Assembly (NCBI GenBank): GCA_000961585.1
Contig: LADN01000043.1
Coordinates: 62,001 to 126,000, forward strand
Length of the DNA: 64,000 bases
Source: Peptococcaceae bacterium BRH_c4a
GTDB taxonomy: Bacteria; Bacillota; Desulfotomaculia; Desulfotomaculales; Desulfocucumaceae
Direction: 5' to 3'
Numbering within the stretch: the stretch's first letter is position 1; every line of letters begins with the position of its first letter. This document shows, piece after piece, positions 26,668-35,892 of this stretch. A program made the translations under genes and the position numbers. The notes under the pieces were generated by a model, which was given only the letters and a program-made list of their open reading frames with translations, was not told the origin of the DNA and made no database searches.

Positions 26668-27888
26668 TTAATCAAAAACACCTTCCTTCTTCATTTCTTC
26701 GAACATACCCTCATCCAAATTGAGCAAATCTTTCATGACCTGTTTTGTGTGTTCGCCAAGCAGCGGAGCGGCTTGATCCAGCACGGCAGGGGTCTTGGAC
26801 ATGTGAACCGGAGAATAGTTGTAAACATGGTAACCCATTTCAGGATGATCGAGGTAAACAAAATGTCTACGGTAATTGAGTTGGGGGTCATGAAGTACGT
26901 CCCGGGCATCTTTAACCAGGCCGGCTCTAACTTTGGCCTTTATCAATAGCCTCAATAGATCATCACCTGCATAATTAACAGTCCAATGCGCAATGATCTC
27001 GTTCAACTCAGTCTGGTTGGCTATCCGCTCGGCATTCGCTGCAAAAGCGTCCTTTTCAGCCCATTCAGGCATGCCCATCGCAGCCTTCAATGATTGCCAT
27101 TCATCCTCACTTTGTACCGCTAATGCGATCCAGCGATTTTTACCCTGAACCGGATAGATGCCGTGAGGTGCAAAATCTAAATGCTGGTTGCCCTGCCGAT
27201 TTTGAACCCGTCCGTTGATCATGTAGTCCATAATCGGAGTTGGCAGCACACACAGGGGAGCTTCTATTTGGGATAACTCAATGTACTGGCCTTCCCCGGT
27301 TTTCTTCTTATGCCGCAGAGCGGCAAGGATAGCGAACGCAGTGTGCATTGGGTTGGGTACATGATCTGGATAGTTGGTTCCCATCCCGAATGGTTCTTCT
27401 TCCGGGAAACCGGTGAGATGAAGAATTCCAATTAAAGAGCTGACTTGAACACCAAATCCCCGATAATTGACATGAGGTCCGTCGGATCCCATCAGGGGCA
27501 TGCCTGCGTAGATAATATCCGGCTTGATCTTCCGAACATCCTCATACCCCAATCCCCATCTTTCCATCGTATGCGCCGTAAAATTCTCACAGATTATATC
27601 ACTCTTTCTAATTAACTCTTTGATGATCTCCAAGGCGCGGCGATGTTTTAAGTTCAAGGATATGCCCTTTTTATTGGGATTCCTGTTGCTGAAATAACCG
27701 CTTCTTTCCACACCCGCCCTGCCATCTTTAAAAGGAGGCAAGAGCCTCAAGTAATCCAAACGCGTTCCTGATTCGATTTTGATAACCTCAGCCCCATATT
27801 CCGCCAGAACTTGTGTGGTGATAGGACCCGCCCCTACCCAGGTGAAATCAAGAACCCTGATGCCGTTAAGAGGAAGCTTGTGCGACAA
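26668..27888 (-). CDS. Class III CoA-transferase subunit, second of pair (BbsF position), lacks catalytic Asp
   Basis: 406 residues of the CaiB/BaiF family, starting (M)SHKLPLNGIRVLDFTWVG. TTG 27888 is chosen since AAGGGGG lies seven bases upstream and the family begins here; it overlaps the preceding gene by 23 bases. In the partner the catalytic Asp follows GPYRDYPWSD; here the matching segment reads NYRGFGVQVSS with no Asp, so this is likely the non-catalytic subunit of a heteromer. By gene order it corresponds to BbsF, part of succinyl-CoA:benzylsuccinate CoA-transferase. The other enzyme half is encoded directly upstream. Confidence 0.85.
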   Translation of the reverse strand: MSHKLPLNGIRVLDFTWVGAGPITTQVLAEYGAEVIKIESGTRLDYLRLLPPFKDGRAGVERSGYFSNRNPNKKGISLNLKHRRALEIIKELIRKSDIICENFTAHTMERWGLGYEDVRKIKPDIIYAGMPLMGSDGPHVNYRGFGVQVSSLIGILHLTGFPEEEPFGMGTNYPDHVPNPMHTAFAILAALRHKKKTGEGQYIELSQIEAPLCVLPTPIMDYMINGRVQNRQGNQHLDFAPHGIYPVQGKNRWIALAVQSEDEWQSLKAAMGMPEWAEKDAFAANAERIANQTELNEIIAHWTVNYAGDDLLRLLIKAKVRAGLVKDARDVLHDPQLNYRRHFVYLDHPEMGYHVYNYSPVHMSKTPAVLDQAAPLLGEHTKQVMKDLLNLDEGMFEEMKKEGVFD

Positions 27889-29113
27889 AGCATACACCCC
27901 CTTGCATAAAATCTTGGATCTGTTTCGCATCATACCCAATCTCCTGGAGGATTTCCGCTGTATGTTGTCCCAATTTAGGGGGCTCTGCGCCAAGATTCCA
28001 GGGTGTTTGCGACAACCGGTAAGGAGCCCCGGGCATAAACACTTGCCCTCCAAGACTCTCGCTGAAATAATCGGCCATGAACTTCCTGTACCTGATATGG
28101 GAATCTTCACAAATGTCTCTCGGGTTATTCACGGGATGAATAGTCACCCGCCGGTTCTGACCATTCTCAAAGAGATATAACTTATTGTGCTTCATTGTAA
28201 ATGGAACAAATATTTCATTAAACCGTTGCTTTGCTTCAGCTTTTCGCCGAAATTGCGGCGTTTTCCATTCATCCTGGATAAAAATATCCGCCCCTTCCAC
28301 TTTTTCTTCAATAAGCCAGTCGACGAAAGTATTCCAAAGATTGACATTACCACCGATCCCCGCCACAAGGTAAACATAACCGTCCTGGCACGGATAAATT
28401 CCCATCCCGGCTTCAAAATGCCCTATACCTCGCCGGATGCTTCCTTCCAGGTCATAGAGCTGTATGGCATTTTCGAGAGCGGTAGCAACACATTCCTGGA
28501 GAGACACATCCAGATACTGCCCTCTGCCGCTGTATTCAGCTTCAATCAAGGCTAACATGCTCCCCGTTGCCGCATGCATCGCCCCCATCATGAACGCCTG
28601 ATTGTCTGGAACACGGGCCGGTAAATCGTCACCCTGAGCAGCCAGGTAGAGCAGTCCCCCCATGGCCAAAGTTGTAATATCCGACCAGGGATAATCACGG
28701 TACGGGCCATTTTGCCCATACCCTGTCACGGATGTATAGACGAGTTTGGGATTGATTGCGCTCAGTCGGTCATAACCCAGGTTCAACTTATTCAAATACC
28801 CTGGCGGAGAGCTTTCCAGAAGCAAATCAGCAGTCTTTGCCAGTTTAAGGAAAATTTCTTTTCCCTGCTCCTTTTCAATATCGAGCACGATGCCCTTCTT
28901 ACCCGTATTTTGATAGATGAATTGCAGACTCCCTTCTTTGTCAGGGATATCCTTATAAAAAGGAGCGGCTCTTCTAACCGGATTGCCTTCAATTGGCTCA
29001 ATCTGAATAACTTCCGCGCCAAGGTTGGCAAATAATTTTCCGGTATAATTGCCAATTTCGCCTGCAAATTCCAGTACCCGAATACCACTCAAAGAACCTT
29101 GACTTTTGCTCAT
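27866..29113 (-). CDS. Class III CoA-transferase subunit, catalytic (BbsE position)
   Basis: 415 residues of the CaiB/BaiF family. The expected catalytic Asp is Asp145 in RDYPWSDITT, following GYGQNGPY; PDNQAFMMGAMHAATG and the glycine-rich region are conserved. With its downstream partner it would transfer CoA from succinyl-CoA to the (R)-arylsuccinate made by the glycyl radical enzyme, so the succinyl-CoA formed at the end of the cycle is recycled. Order A-B-C-D-E-F in the operon is that of the denitrifier bbs cluster. Confidence 0.88.
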   Translation of the reverse strand: MSKSQGSLSGIRVLEFAGEIGNYTGKLFANLGAEVIQIEPIEGNPVRRAAPFYKDIPDKEGSLQFIYQNTGKKGIVLDIEKEQGKEIFLKLAKTADLLLESSPPGYLNKLNLGYDRLSAINPKLVYTSVTGYGQNGPYRDYPWSDITTLAMGGLLYLAAQGDDLPARVPDNQAFMMGAMHAATGSMLALIEAEYSGRGQYLDVSLQECVATALENAIQLYDLEGSIRRGIGHFEAGMGIYPCQDGYVYLVAGIGGNVNLWNTFVDWLIEEKVEGADIFIQDEWKTPQFRRKAEAKQRFNEIFVPFTMKHNKLYLFENGQNRRVTIHPVNNPRDICEDSHIRYRKFMADYFSESLGGQVFMPGAPYRLSQTPWNLGAEPPKLGQHTAEILQEIGYDAKQIQDFMQGGVCFVAQASS

Positions 29114-29147
29114 AATCCATCCCTTACCTTCGTACAGTTTTACCTAA

Positions 29148-29900
29148 TTACCCAATATTGGCAAAAAGGCTCTTACCTCCGCATACATACAGGGTTTGAC
29201 CATTAATATATCCGGCCTCATCGCTCGCAAAAAACATCACGGTACGGGCAATATCACGGGGCGATCCTATCCTCCCCATGGGCTGAGCTTTCAGCAGCCG
29301 CTCTTTTCCTTCCTCCGGCAAAGAGTGCCACATAGGAGTCTCGATCAGCCCCGGCGGTATGCAGTTTACAGTGATCCCCCGTTTCCCCAGCTCCAGCGCC
29401 AATGTTCTGGTCAGCGCCACCACCCCGGCTTTTGCCGCCGAGTAATTTGCCTGCCCGGGCCCTCCCAGCCAAGCCCGCGACGATATGTTGACGATCCGCC
29501 CGTAGCCCTGTTCGCGCATATATTTAACCGCTTCCTGACTACACAGGAATACGCCTTTGAGGTCAACCTCCAGCACCTTGTCCCAATCCTCTTCCGTCAT
29601 TTTCAAAAACGCCTTATCCCGAAAAATTCCAGCATTATTTACCAATATATCAATCCTGCCATAAGTGTTCACAACTTGCTTGAACATCGCTTCCACTTCA
29701 GCTTTTTTGGTAATATCAGCAACCACTCCCATGACTTCCCCGCCAGCTTCCTTGATTCCCTTGACCACCTCATCCACCATGCCCTGATTAACGTCATTGA
29801 TTACTGTTTTTACTCCATGTTGGGCCATTATCTCGGCCGTACCCCTGCCCATCCCGCTGGCAGATCCGGTTATCAAGGCTACTCTTCCCTTAATCTGCAT
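29148..29900 (-). CDS. SDR 3-hydroxyacyl-CoA dehydrogenase subunit (BbsD position)
   Basis: 250 residues. TGSASGMG nucleotide motif, NNAGIF, Ser of NISSRAWLGG and Tyr/Lys of NYSAAKAG are all present, so it looks catalytically competent. By position it is BbsD of the 2-(alpha-hydroxybenzyl)succinyl-CoA dehydrogenase. It ends YINGQTLYVCGGKSLFANIG, sharing its unusual GGKS C-terminus with the adjacent SDR, which suggests the two form a complex. Confidence 0.86.
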   Translation of the reverse strand: MQIKGRVALITGSASGMGRGTAEIMAQHGVKTVINDVNQGMVDEVVKGIKEAGGEVMGVVADITKKAEVEAMFKQVVNTYGRIDILVNNAGIFRDKAFLKMTEEDWDKVLEVDLKGVFLCSQEAVKYMREQGYGRIVNISSRAWLGGPGQANYSAAKAGVVALTRTLALELGKRGITVNCIPPGLIETPMWHSLPEEGKERLLKAQPMGRIGSPRDIARTVMFFASDEAGYINGQTLYVCGGKSLFANIG

Positions 29901-29937
29901 GATTCGTTTACCTCCCTGAATTTTTCCTTTTCTTCCT

Positions 29938-30693
29938 CTATACCGACAAGGAACTCAGCACACTCTTGCCTCCGCAGATAAAGATGGTCTGTCCCGTGAC
30001 GTAGTCAGCTTCATCATCAGCGAAAAACAACACTCCATACCCAATATCTTCCGGTTTGCCAATCGTTTTCGTCGGCTGAGATTTCATAAGGTTCTCTTTA
30101 ATGTTATCCGGCAAAGCATCATACAAGGGCGTCTGGATCAAGCCCGGGGCTATACAGTTAACTGTGATCTGGTGCTTCGCCAATTCCAAGGCCAACGTCC
30201 TGCTGAAACTCACCAGTCCCCCTTTCGATGACGCATAATTGGCTTGCGTCGGCCACCCAAGATAAGCCCTTGATGAAATATTGACGATTCGTCCAAATTT
30301 CCGTTCCTTCATGTAAGGAACTACTGTCTGGCTCAACAGAAAAGGTCCTTTTAAATTTACATCAAGCACAATGTCCCAATCTTCTTCCGTGATTTTCAGC
30401 AAGCCCTTGTCCCGGGCTATACCTGCGTTATTAACCAGAATGTCCACCGTTCCAAACTGTTTCACAATCTTTTGCACCAAGTCCTGCACCTGATCTTTCT
30501 TCGAAATATCAGCTGCTACTCCCAGTGCTTCCCCACCGGCAGATTTGATCTTTTTCACCACTTTGTCCACTTTCGCCTGATCAACATCGTTAACGACCAC
30601 CTTGGCACCGTTTTGGGCCAACATCATCACTGTTGTTTCACCCAGTCCGCTCCCTGATCCGGTTACCAGCGCAACCCTGTTTTGTACACCCAT
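29938..30693 (-). CDS. SDR 3-hydroxyacyl-CoA dehydrogenase subunit (BbsC position)
   Basis: 251 residues and clearly a paralogue of the next SDR. TGSGSGLG nucleotide motif, NNAGIA, Ser of NISSRAYLG and Tyr/Lys of NYASSKGG are all intact. By gene order it occupies the BbsC place. In Thauera the BbsC subunit is reported as an inactive pseudoenzyme; that is not evident here since all motifs survive. It would help oxidise the hydroxy intermediate with NAD. Confidence 0.86.
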   Translation of the reverse strand: MGVQNRVALVTGSGSGLGETTVMMLAQNGAKVVVNDVDQAKVDKVVKKIKSAGGEALGVAADISKKDQVQDLVQKIVKQFGTVDILVNNAGIARDKGLLKITEEDWDIVLDVNLKGPFLLSQTVVPYMKERKFGRIVNISSRAYLGWPTQANYASSKGGLVSFSRTLALELAKHQITVNCIAPGLIQTPLYDALPDNIKENLMKSQPTKTIGKPEDIGYGVLFFADDEADYVTGQTIFICGGKSVLSSLSV

Positions 30694-30730
30694 TTTATCC
30701 GGCTCCTTTCTTTGCTTCAGATCTTCAAAA

Positions 30731-31885
30731 TTACCTGCTTAAGATATGAATCGTGCACACAGCGTTATCCAAACCGTAGATTCCGCCGCCTGTGACATGG
30801 GTCATGGCCACTTTACAGTCCGGCACCTGCATAGCTCCGGCTTCATTGCGCAACTGCCAGGTCGCTTCCACGATCTGCGCAGCCCCGCTGCATCCCGTCG
30901 GATGCCCGCACGACAATAAGCCTCCCCGTGGACTGAACACGACTTTACCGCCATAGTCGTTGCCGCCACTGCGGATAAATTCCACTCCTTCGCCATGCCC
31001 ACAGAACCCCATGGCTTCCGTATACAAATGCTCATTAATCGCAAAGGCGTCATGACACTCAACCATATCGATATCCTCCGGGCCAACCCCGGCGATCTCA
31101 TAGGCTTCTTTAGCGCCCCTGACCGTTATCTCCATCGAAGTCATGTCCCGGAACCCATTGCTGAAAATTCCCGAAGTGACTTCACGCGCTAAGAACCGCA
31201 CTGGTTTGCTGCCCAACTGCATGGCCTTTTCCTTGGTGGCGACAATCACTGCCGCACCTGCGTCGGTGTTGGGGCAACTCATCAGCAATGTCAGCGGATC
31301 ACTGATCGAACGCGCATTAACAACTTGCTCCACCGTAATGGGATCATGGAATTGCGAACGCGGGTTATTCATGGCATGACGCCTGTTTTTCACCGCCACC
31401 AGCGCAATATCCTCGGGCGTGGCTCCAAATTCCTCCATATAGCGTTTGGCTCTCATGGCATAGATCCCCGGCATGGTTATCCCCTGAACCCCTTCCGGAT
31501 CATTGGCATCGGGGGAAAAAGCCGTTCCGCTCGCTCTGGTCGCAGAAATATTCTGAACTCCCACCGCCATCGAAATATCTGTAACTCCGTTTGCCACGTC
31601 TTTAACCGCCAGGTTTACCGCCAAAGCCCCACTGGAACAGGCACTTTCCACGTTCATCATGGGTACTCCGCCCATCCCCATAGTCGTAGCCACCCGCTGT
31701 CCGAAACAGATGCTGCCTGATAGTCCTGGCATCTCCCCTACATAGATGCTCTGAACCTGTTTGGGACCGATCCCGGCATCTCTCACCGCATTGAACACCG
31801 CCTGCCGGCCAAGATCAGCGGCGGACAGCGGAGATTTCTTATAATAGTTCGTCATCCCTACGCCAATAACATAAACATCCCTCAT
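30731..31885 (-). CDS. SCP-x-type thiolase (BbsB position)
   Basis: 384 residues with non-decarboxylating thiolase features of the SCP-x group: active Cys in VESACSSGALAV, HDAFAINEHLY, and GLLSCGHPTGCSG. In the toluene pathway BbsB, together with BbsA, cleaves benzoylsuccinyl-CoA to benzoyl-CoA and succinyl-CoA. Its gene begins three bases after the OB-fold gene ends, the bbsAB arrangement. Substrate follows from context. Confidence 0.9.
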   Translation of the reverse strand: MRDVYVIGVGMTNYYKKSPLSAADLGRQAVFNAVRDAGIGPKQVQSIYVGEMPGLSGSICFGQRVATTMGMGGVPMMNVESACSSGALAVNLAVKDVANGVTDISMAVGVQNISATRASGTAFSPDANDPEGVQGITMPGIYAMRAKRYMEEFGATPEDIALVAVKNRRHAMNNPRSQFHDPITVEQVVNARSISDPLTLLMSCPNTDAGAAVIVATKEKAMQLGSKPVRFLAREVTSGIFSNGFRDMTSMEITVRGAKEAYEIAGVGPEDIDMVECHDAFAINEHLYTEAMGFCGHGEGVEFIRSGGNDYGGKVVFSPRGGLLSCGHPTGCSGAAQIVEATWQLRNEAGAMQVPDCKVAMTHVTGGGIYGLDNAVCTIHILSR

Positions 31886-31887
31886 TA

Positions 31888-32343
31888 TTATTTACCTCCT
31901 TTGCTTGCCGCCAACGGTCTAAATACATAGCTTATCGTCTTTTTGCCGTTTTTATCTTCCCTGATTACACCAGCCCCCACCTGCAAATCCATGCCAATCC
32001 GAAGATTCTTCATTTGATCCGGCAGGACATCAATCTGCGCCCCTACCCTGATCCCATTGGGGAAATCCACATACCCTATCGCCAAAGGAGCTTTGACTCC
32101 CGGCTGCGGAACATTCATGATCGTATACGTATACAACTTTCCCACCCGTTCCATCGGTGACTCATCCAATGTTTCCGACCAGCAGGCCGGGCATATTGGC
32201 AGCTTTGGAAACCAAAGCTGTCCGCAGTTACGGCACTTCAACCCGACCAAATACGGCTTGCTCCCATCTTCCGGAATTTTAAAGAAATCAGGGTGAAAAA
32301 TGACCTGCTCCTGTTCGTCCGCCTTTGCAGTTTTTTCAGTCAT
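31888..32343 (-). CDS. DUF35 zinc-ribbon/OB-fold protein (BbsA position)
   Basis: 151 residues. A zinc ribbon CRNCGQLWFPKLPICPAC near residues 37-54, then an OB fold with YTYTIMNVPQPG and VDFPNGIRVGAQID. These proteins pair with SCP-x thiolases; in the toluene pathway BbsA forms the benzoylsuccinyl-CoA thiolase with BbsB. Located directly upstream of the thiolase. Confidence 0.9.
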   Translation of the reverse strand: MTEKTAKADEQEQVIFHPDFFKIPEDGSKPYLVGLKCRNCGQLWFPKLPICPACWSETLDESPMERVGKLYTYTIMNVPQPGVKAPLAIGYVDFPNGIRVGAQIDVLPDQMKNLRIGMDLQVGAGVIREDKNGKKTISYVFRPLAASKGGK

Positions 32344-32456
32344 GCTAAATACCCCCTAATCCTATATATTTTATTAACCAACCAATTCGGACATCCCTTA
32401 ACAAACCAAGTTGCGCATTCTTTCCCTGGCGCACAGAAGGTCATGCACCTCCTTTC

Positions 32457-33236
32457 CTATATGCCTTTAAAGAGAGGGCTGCGCTTTTCCAGAAATGCGG
32501 CAGTTCCTTCTGCAAAGTCCATAGTACCGGACAGCATGCCTAATCCTTGGGCCTCATAATGAAGCAATGATTCTATATCCTTCGTAGCCAGAGCTGTAAT
32601 GGTCTTGATTGTTTTAATAACCAGAGGCGGTTTTTGGGCTAATTCTTTAGCCCAGGAATAGGCTTCCGTAAGAACTTGACCGACCGGTACTGCTTTATTA
32701 ACCAAGCCAATCTCTTCGGCAGCCTTTCCGCTTATCGGTTTTCCAAAACAAAGCATTTCTTTTGCCTTTAACGGATTTATGAGATGCGGCAGCTTGACCG
32801 TACCGCCCCCTGCCGGAATTGCGCCAATATTTACCTCTGACAGACCTATCCTGGCATCCTCGGCTGCAATACGGAAGTCACAAGCTAACATCAGTTCACA
32901 CCCACCGCCCAAAGCATATCCTCTGACAGCAGCAATCACCGGCTTGCCCAGCTTTTCCAGCCGTCCAAAACACTCCTGAAACTTCCTGCTGAAGGCATAC
33001 CCGTGAAAGGGAGAGCTAATTTTGTTAACTTCAGTAATATCTGCCCCTGCGCTAAAAAACTTTTCGCCACCGGAAATAACTAAACACCTAACTTCCTGGG
33101 ATTGTTCCGCTTCGTTAATAGCCTGATGAAACTCATCCAGTAGAACCTGGTTAAAGGAATTCATCCTTGAGGGCCTATTTAAGGTTAGCGTAAATATGCC
33201 TTCATCCAATACCGTCACCAGTGTTTCATAATGCAC
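32457..33236 (-). CDS. Enoyl-CoA hydratase family protein
   Basis: 259 residues. Crotonase fold with FFSAGADITEV, oxyanion loop RGYALGGGCELML and both usual acid/base glutamates (LSEVNIGAIP and KAKEMLCFG). GTG start at 33236 with GGAGGG six bases upstream. It may hydrate the phenylitaconyl-CoA-type intermediate (BbsH role) or crotonyl-CoA; three hydratase genes in this operon make the choice uncertain. Confidence 0.85.
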   Translation of the reverse strand: MHYETLVTVLDEGIFTLTLNRPSRMNSFNQVLLDEFHQAINEAEQSQEVRCLVISGGEKFFSAGADITEVNKISSPFHGYAFSRKFQECFGRLEKLGKPVIAAVRGYALGGGCELMLACDFRIAAEDARIGLSEVNIGAIPAGGGTVKLPHLINPLKAKEMLCFGKPISGKAAEEIGLVNKAVPVGQVLTEAYSWAKELAQKPPLVIKTIKTITALATKDIESLLHYEAQGLGMLSGTMDFAEGTAAFLEKRSPLFKGI

Positions 33237-33351
33237 TTTACACCCTCCATCCCGTTAATTCTATGATCATCCGCTGTTCCCAAACTAAACGTACCTTCCT
33301 GAGCAAAGATGCAATAAACCATATCTGCCATAACCTATAAACGGATTTTGG

Positions 33352-34197
33352 TTAATACTCATAAAAACCTCTTCCGGACTTTCTGCCTAAATGGCCTGCC
33401 CGCATCATCTGTCTCAGAAGTGGAGCGGCTTTAAACTTAGGGCCGAATTCGTTTTCCAGAATACCTAAAACATAAACAATGACGTCAATGCCCACCAAAT
33501 CCATCAGGGCGCAGGGGCCCTGGGGCATATTAGTACAGTAGACCATGGCGTCATCTACATCTTTAGGTGTATTGCCGTCCATAACTGTGTAAGCCGCTTC
33601 ATTTAAATACGCATTTAGAACCCGGCTTGTTATAAAGCCGGCATAATCTTGAGCCACAACCGGGATCTTATTGATGCTGCAGGTAAATTCGACAGCAGAG
33701 TCAATGGTTTCCTGAGATGTAACCCTACCCCTGATCAATTCAACGCCCCTCATAACCGGGACAGGATTCATGAAATGCATGCCGATTACTTGTTGGGGGC
33801 GCTTTGTTGCGGCCGCAATGGCGGTAATCGGGAGGGAGGAGGTATTAGACGCCAGAATAGCATGTTTGGGAGCTAATTTGTCTAATTCTCCAAAGATTCC
33901 CACTTTTAAGTCGAGCTGTTCGGGTACGGCCTCAATGATCAAATCAGCATCCGAAACAACATCCAGAGATGTGCCGGGAACAATCCGGCTGAGAATATTA
34001 TCTTTTTCCTCTACGCTAATCTTCTTTTTTTCAACAAGTTTAGACAGGCTCTTTTCTATTCTCTGCTGTGCCCGAGACAGCAAGTAATCGCTAATATCCT
34101 GCATCTTAACCCGATAGCCGCTCTGAGCAATAACTTGTATTATACCGCTCCCCATAGTACCCGTCCCCAAAACAACAACCCGGCTTATTTTAATCAA
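33352..34197 (-). CDS. 3-hydroxyacyl-CoA (3-hydroxybutyryl-CoA) dehydrogenase
   Basis: 281 residues, starting (M)IKISRVVVLGTGTMGSG, the NAD-binding motif. Catalytic His in HFMNPVPVMRGVE, ASNTSSLP, and a closing HLGRKSGRGFYEY. TTG 34197 has AAGGAG eight bases upstream and gives the standard length. It probably oxidises (S)-3-hydroxybutyryl-CoA ahead of the adjacent thiolase, completing the lower route to acetyl-CoA. Confidence 0.92.
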   Translation of the reverse strand: MIKISRVVVLGTGTMGSGIIQVIAQSGYRVKMQDISDYLLSRAQQRIEKSLSKLVEKKKISVEEKDNILSRIVPGTSLDVVSDADLIIEAVPEQLDLKVGIFGELDKLAPKHAILASNTSSLPITAIAAATKRPQQVIGMHFMNPVPVMRGVELIRGRVTSQETIDSAVEFTCSINKIPVVAQDYAGFITSRVLNAYLNEAAYTVMDGNTPKDVDDAMVYCTNMPQGPCALMDLVGIDVIVYVLGILENEFGPKFKAAPLLRQMMRAGHLGRKSGRGFYEY

Positions 34198-34247
34198 TTG
34201 ACGCACTCCTTTTTCACGTAAGTTAAACATCCGCATCTCGCCATGCG

Positions 34248-35441
34248 TTAAGGTAGATCAGGTATTTTTTCGATTATTACGGACATCCCCATGCCTCCTC
34301 CGGAGCACAGCGTGGCCAGGCCTTTTCTTAAATCACGCTTATACATTTCATGGATTAAAGATACTACAATGCGGATCCCTGAACACCCGACAGGATGCCC
34401 TAAAGCGATACCGCTGCCGTTAACATTAGTGATCTTACGATCCAGTCCCAATTCTTTTTCCACGGCTAAATACTGGGCGGCAAAAGCCTCATTGACTTCA
34501 AATAAATCAATATCTGCAATCGTCAGTTCCGCTTTTTTCAATGCCTTACGGGTTGCGGGTACGGGACCAATCCCCATGTAATCGGGATCTACCCCCACTA
34601 CCGCATACGAAAGCAACCTGGCAAGGGGTTTTATCCCTAATCTATCCGCCGCACGCTCAGACATTATCAGCACCCCGGCAGAACCATCATTAATTCCAGA
34701 AGCATTGCCGGCGGTAACTGTGCCTCCTTTTAGAAAAACCGGCGGCAATTTCGCCAGTTTCTCCAAAGTCATATTATCTTTCGGGTATTCATCTTTATTT
34801 ACATATACCGGATCATCTTTGCGCTGCGGTATGCCGACAGGTAAAATTTCATCATTGAACCGGCCTTCTTTTATTGCCGCCACAGCCCGGTGTTGGCTTT
34901 GCAACGCTATTTCGTCCTGTTCCTCACGGGTTATGTTGTACTTTTTGGCGACATTCTCAGCTGTAATACCCATCCCAACGCCGGTACCCAGTTGCGTAAG
35001 GCCATCCCACATACTGTCACGCAGTTCGATGTGCCTCATTTGCGAGCCCCACCTTACTTCATCAACAGTATAGGGGACTGTGCTCATGCTCTCGGTCCCC
35101 CCGGCCAAAATAACTTCCGCATCTCCGCATTTAATTGCCTGAGCTCCCATAACCAAACTTGACATCGCAGAAGTACAGGTCCGGTGAACAGTTATCCCCG
35201 GCACTTCGACAGGTATGCCGGCTTGCAATGCCGCCACCCGAGCCAAGTTTGTCTCGTCTTTGGTGCGTTGATAGCAACAACCCCAGATAATATCGTCAAT
35301 AATTGCCGGATCGATTCCGGATCGCCTAATTAATTCTTGCATTACCGGCACAGTCAGAGCGGGTGCTCTTAGCTCCTTGAACACTCCTCCATAACTTCCA
35401 ATCGGAGTACGCACTGCCGCTACAATCACGACATCGTCCAT
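34248..35441 (-). CDS. Acetyl-CoA acetyltransferase (thiolase)
   Basis: 397 residues; active Cys in TVHRTCTSAMSSL, NEAFAAQYL, NVNGSGIALGHPVGCSG and CSGGGMGM. Adjacent to the 3-hydroxybutyryl-CoA dehydrogenase gene, so thiolysis of acetoacetyl-CoA is likely. HRTCTS differs from the common HRQCAS/NKVCGS forms. Confidence 0.9.
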   Translation of the reverse strand: MDDVVIVAAVRTPIGSYGGVFKELRAPALTVPVMQELIRRSGIDPAIIDDIIWGCCYQRTKDETNLARVAALQAGIPVEVPGITVHRTCTSAMSSLVMGAQAIKCGDAEVILAGGTESMSTVPYTVDEVRWGSQMRHIELRDSMWDGLTQLGTGVGMGITAENVAKKYNITREEQDEIALQSQHRAVAAIKEGRFNDEILPVGIPQRKDDPVYVNKDEYPKDNMTLEKLAKLPPVFLKGGTVTAGNASGINDGSAGVLIMSERAADRLGIKPLARLLSYAVVGVDPDYMGIGPVPATRKALKKAELTIADIDLFEVNEAFAAQYLAVEKELGLDRKITNVNGSGIALGHPVGCSGIRIVVSLIHEMYKRDLRKGLATLCSGGGMGMSVIIEKIPDLP

Positions 35442-35464
35442 TTTTCTTCTCCCCCTTCGTCATG

Positions 35465-35875
35465 CTACTTGTCTGGATCATAGACCTCGATTTGTACGCC
35501 GTGAGCTGATTTTGGATGGATAAAATTAGCGGTTCCAAATTTCCCTTTCATTGGTTGGTCCATGACAAATATTGCACCGGCTTCCCTCAATCTGGCCATG
35601 TCCTCCTCCACATTGTCAGACCTGAGGGAAAGCAAAAATACCCCTTCTCCTTTGGCGCTGACAAATTTCGCAATTGATGAATTCTCTGACTCTGATGCGA
35701 TAATATTAAAGACAAAACCATTAAGGTCAAAGACCGCGCCTTTTAGTCCGGGAACGGCAAATTGATCTCCGGTCAACCTTTTCGTTGGCTTGGACCCCAA
35801 CAACCCCTCGAATTTTTTGACTGCCTCTTCAAGATCTCTGACTGCTATATTGATACCGTGAACACCCTTAATCAC
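35465..35875 (-). CDS. VOC/glyoxalase-fold protein, methylmalonyl-CoA epimerase-like
   Basis: About 136 residues with the paired beta-alpha-beta-beta-beta modules of the vicinal-oxygen-chelate fold: IKGVHGINIAVRDLEEA at the start and FIHPKSAHGVQIEVYDP at the end, giving the His and Glu metal ligands. Methylmalonyl-CoA epimerase is the nearest functional idea; it would help to channel succinyl-CoA/propionyl-CoA carbon. The second module is less conserved, so another isomerase function in arylsuccinyl-CoA metabolism is possible. GTG 35875 is preferred, eight bases from GGGAGG; earlier codons are in frame. Confidence 0.7.
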   Translation of the reverse strand: MIKGVHGINIAVRDLEEAVKKFEGLLGSKPTKRLTGDQFAVPGLKGAVFDLNGFVFNIIASESENSSIAKFVSAKGEGVFLLSLRSDNVEEDMARLREAGAIFVMDQPMKGKFGTANFIHPKSAHGVQIEVYDPDK

Positions 35876-35892
35876 AATCAACACCTCCCAAA

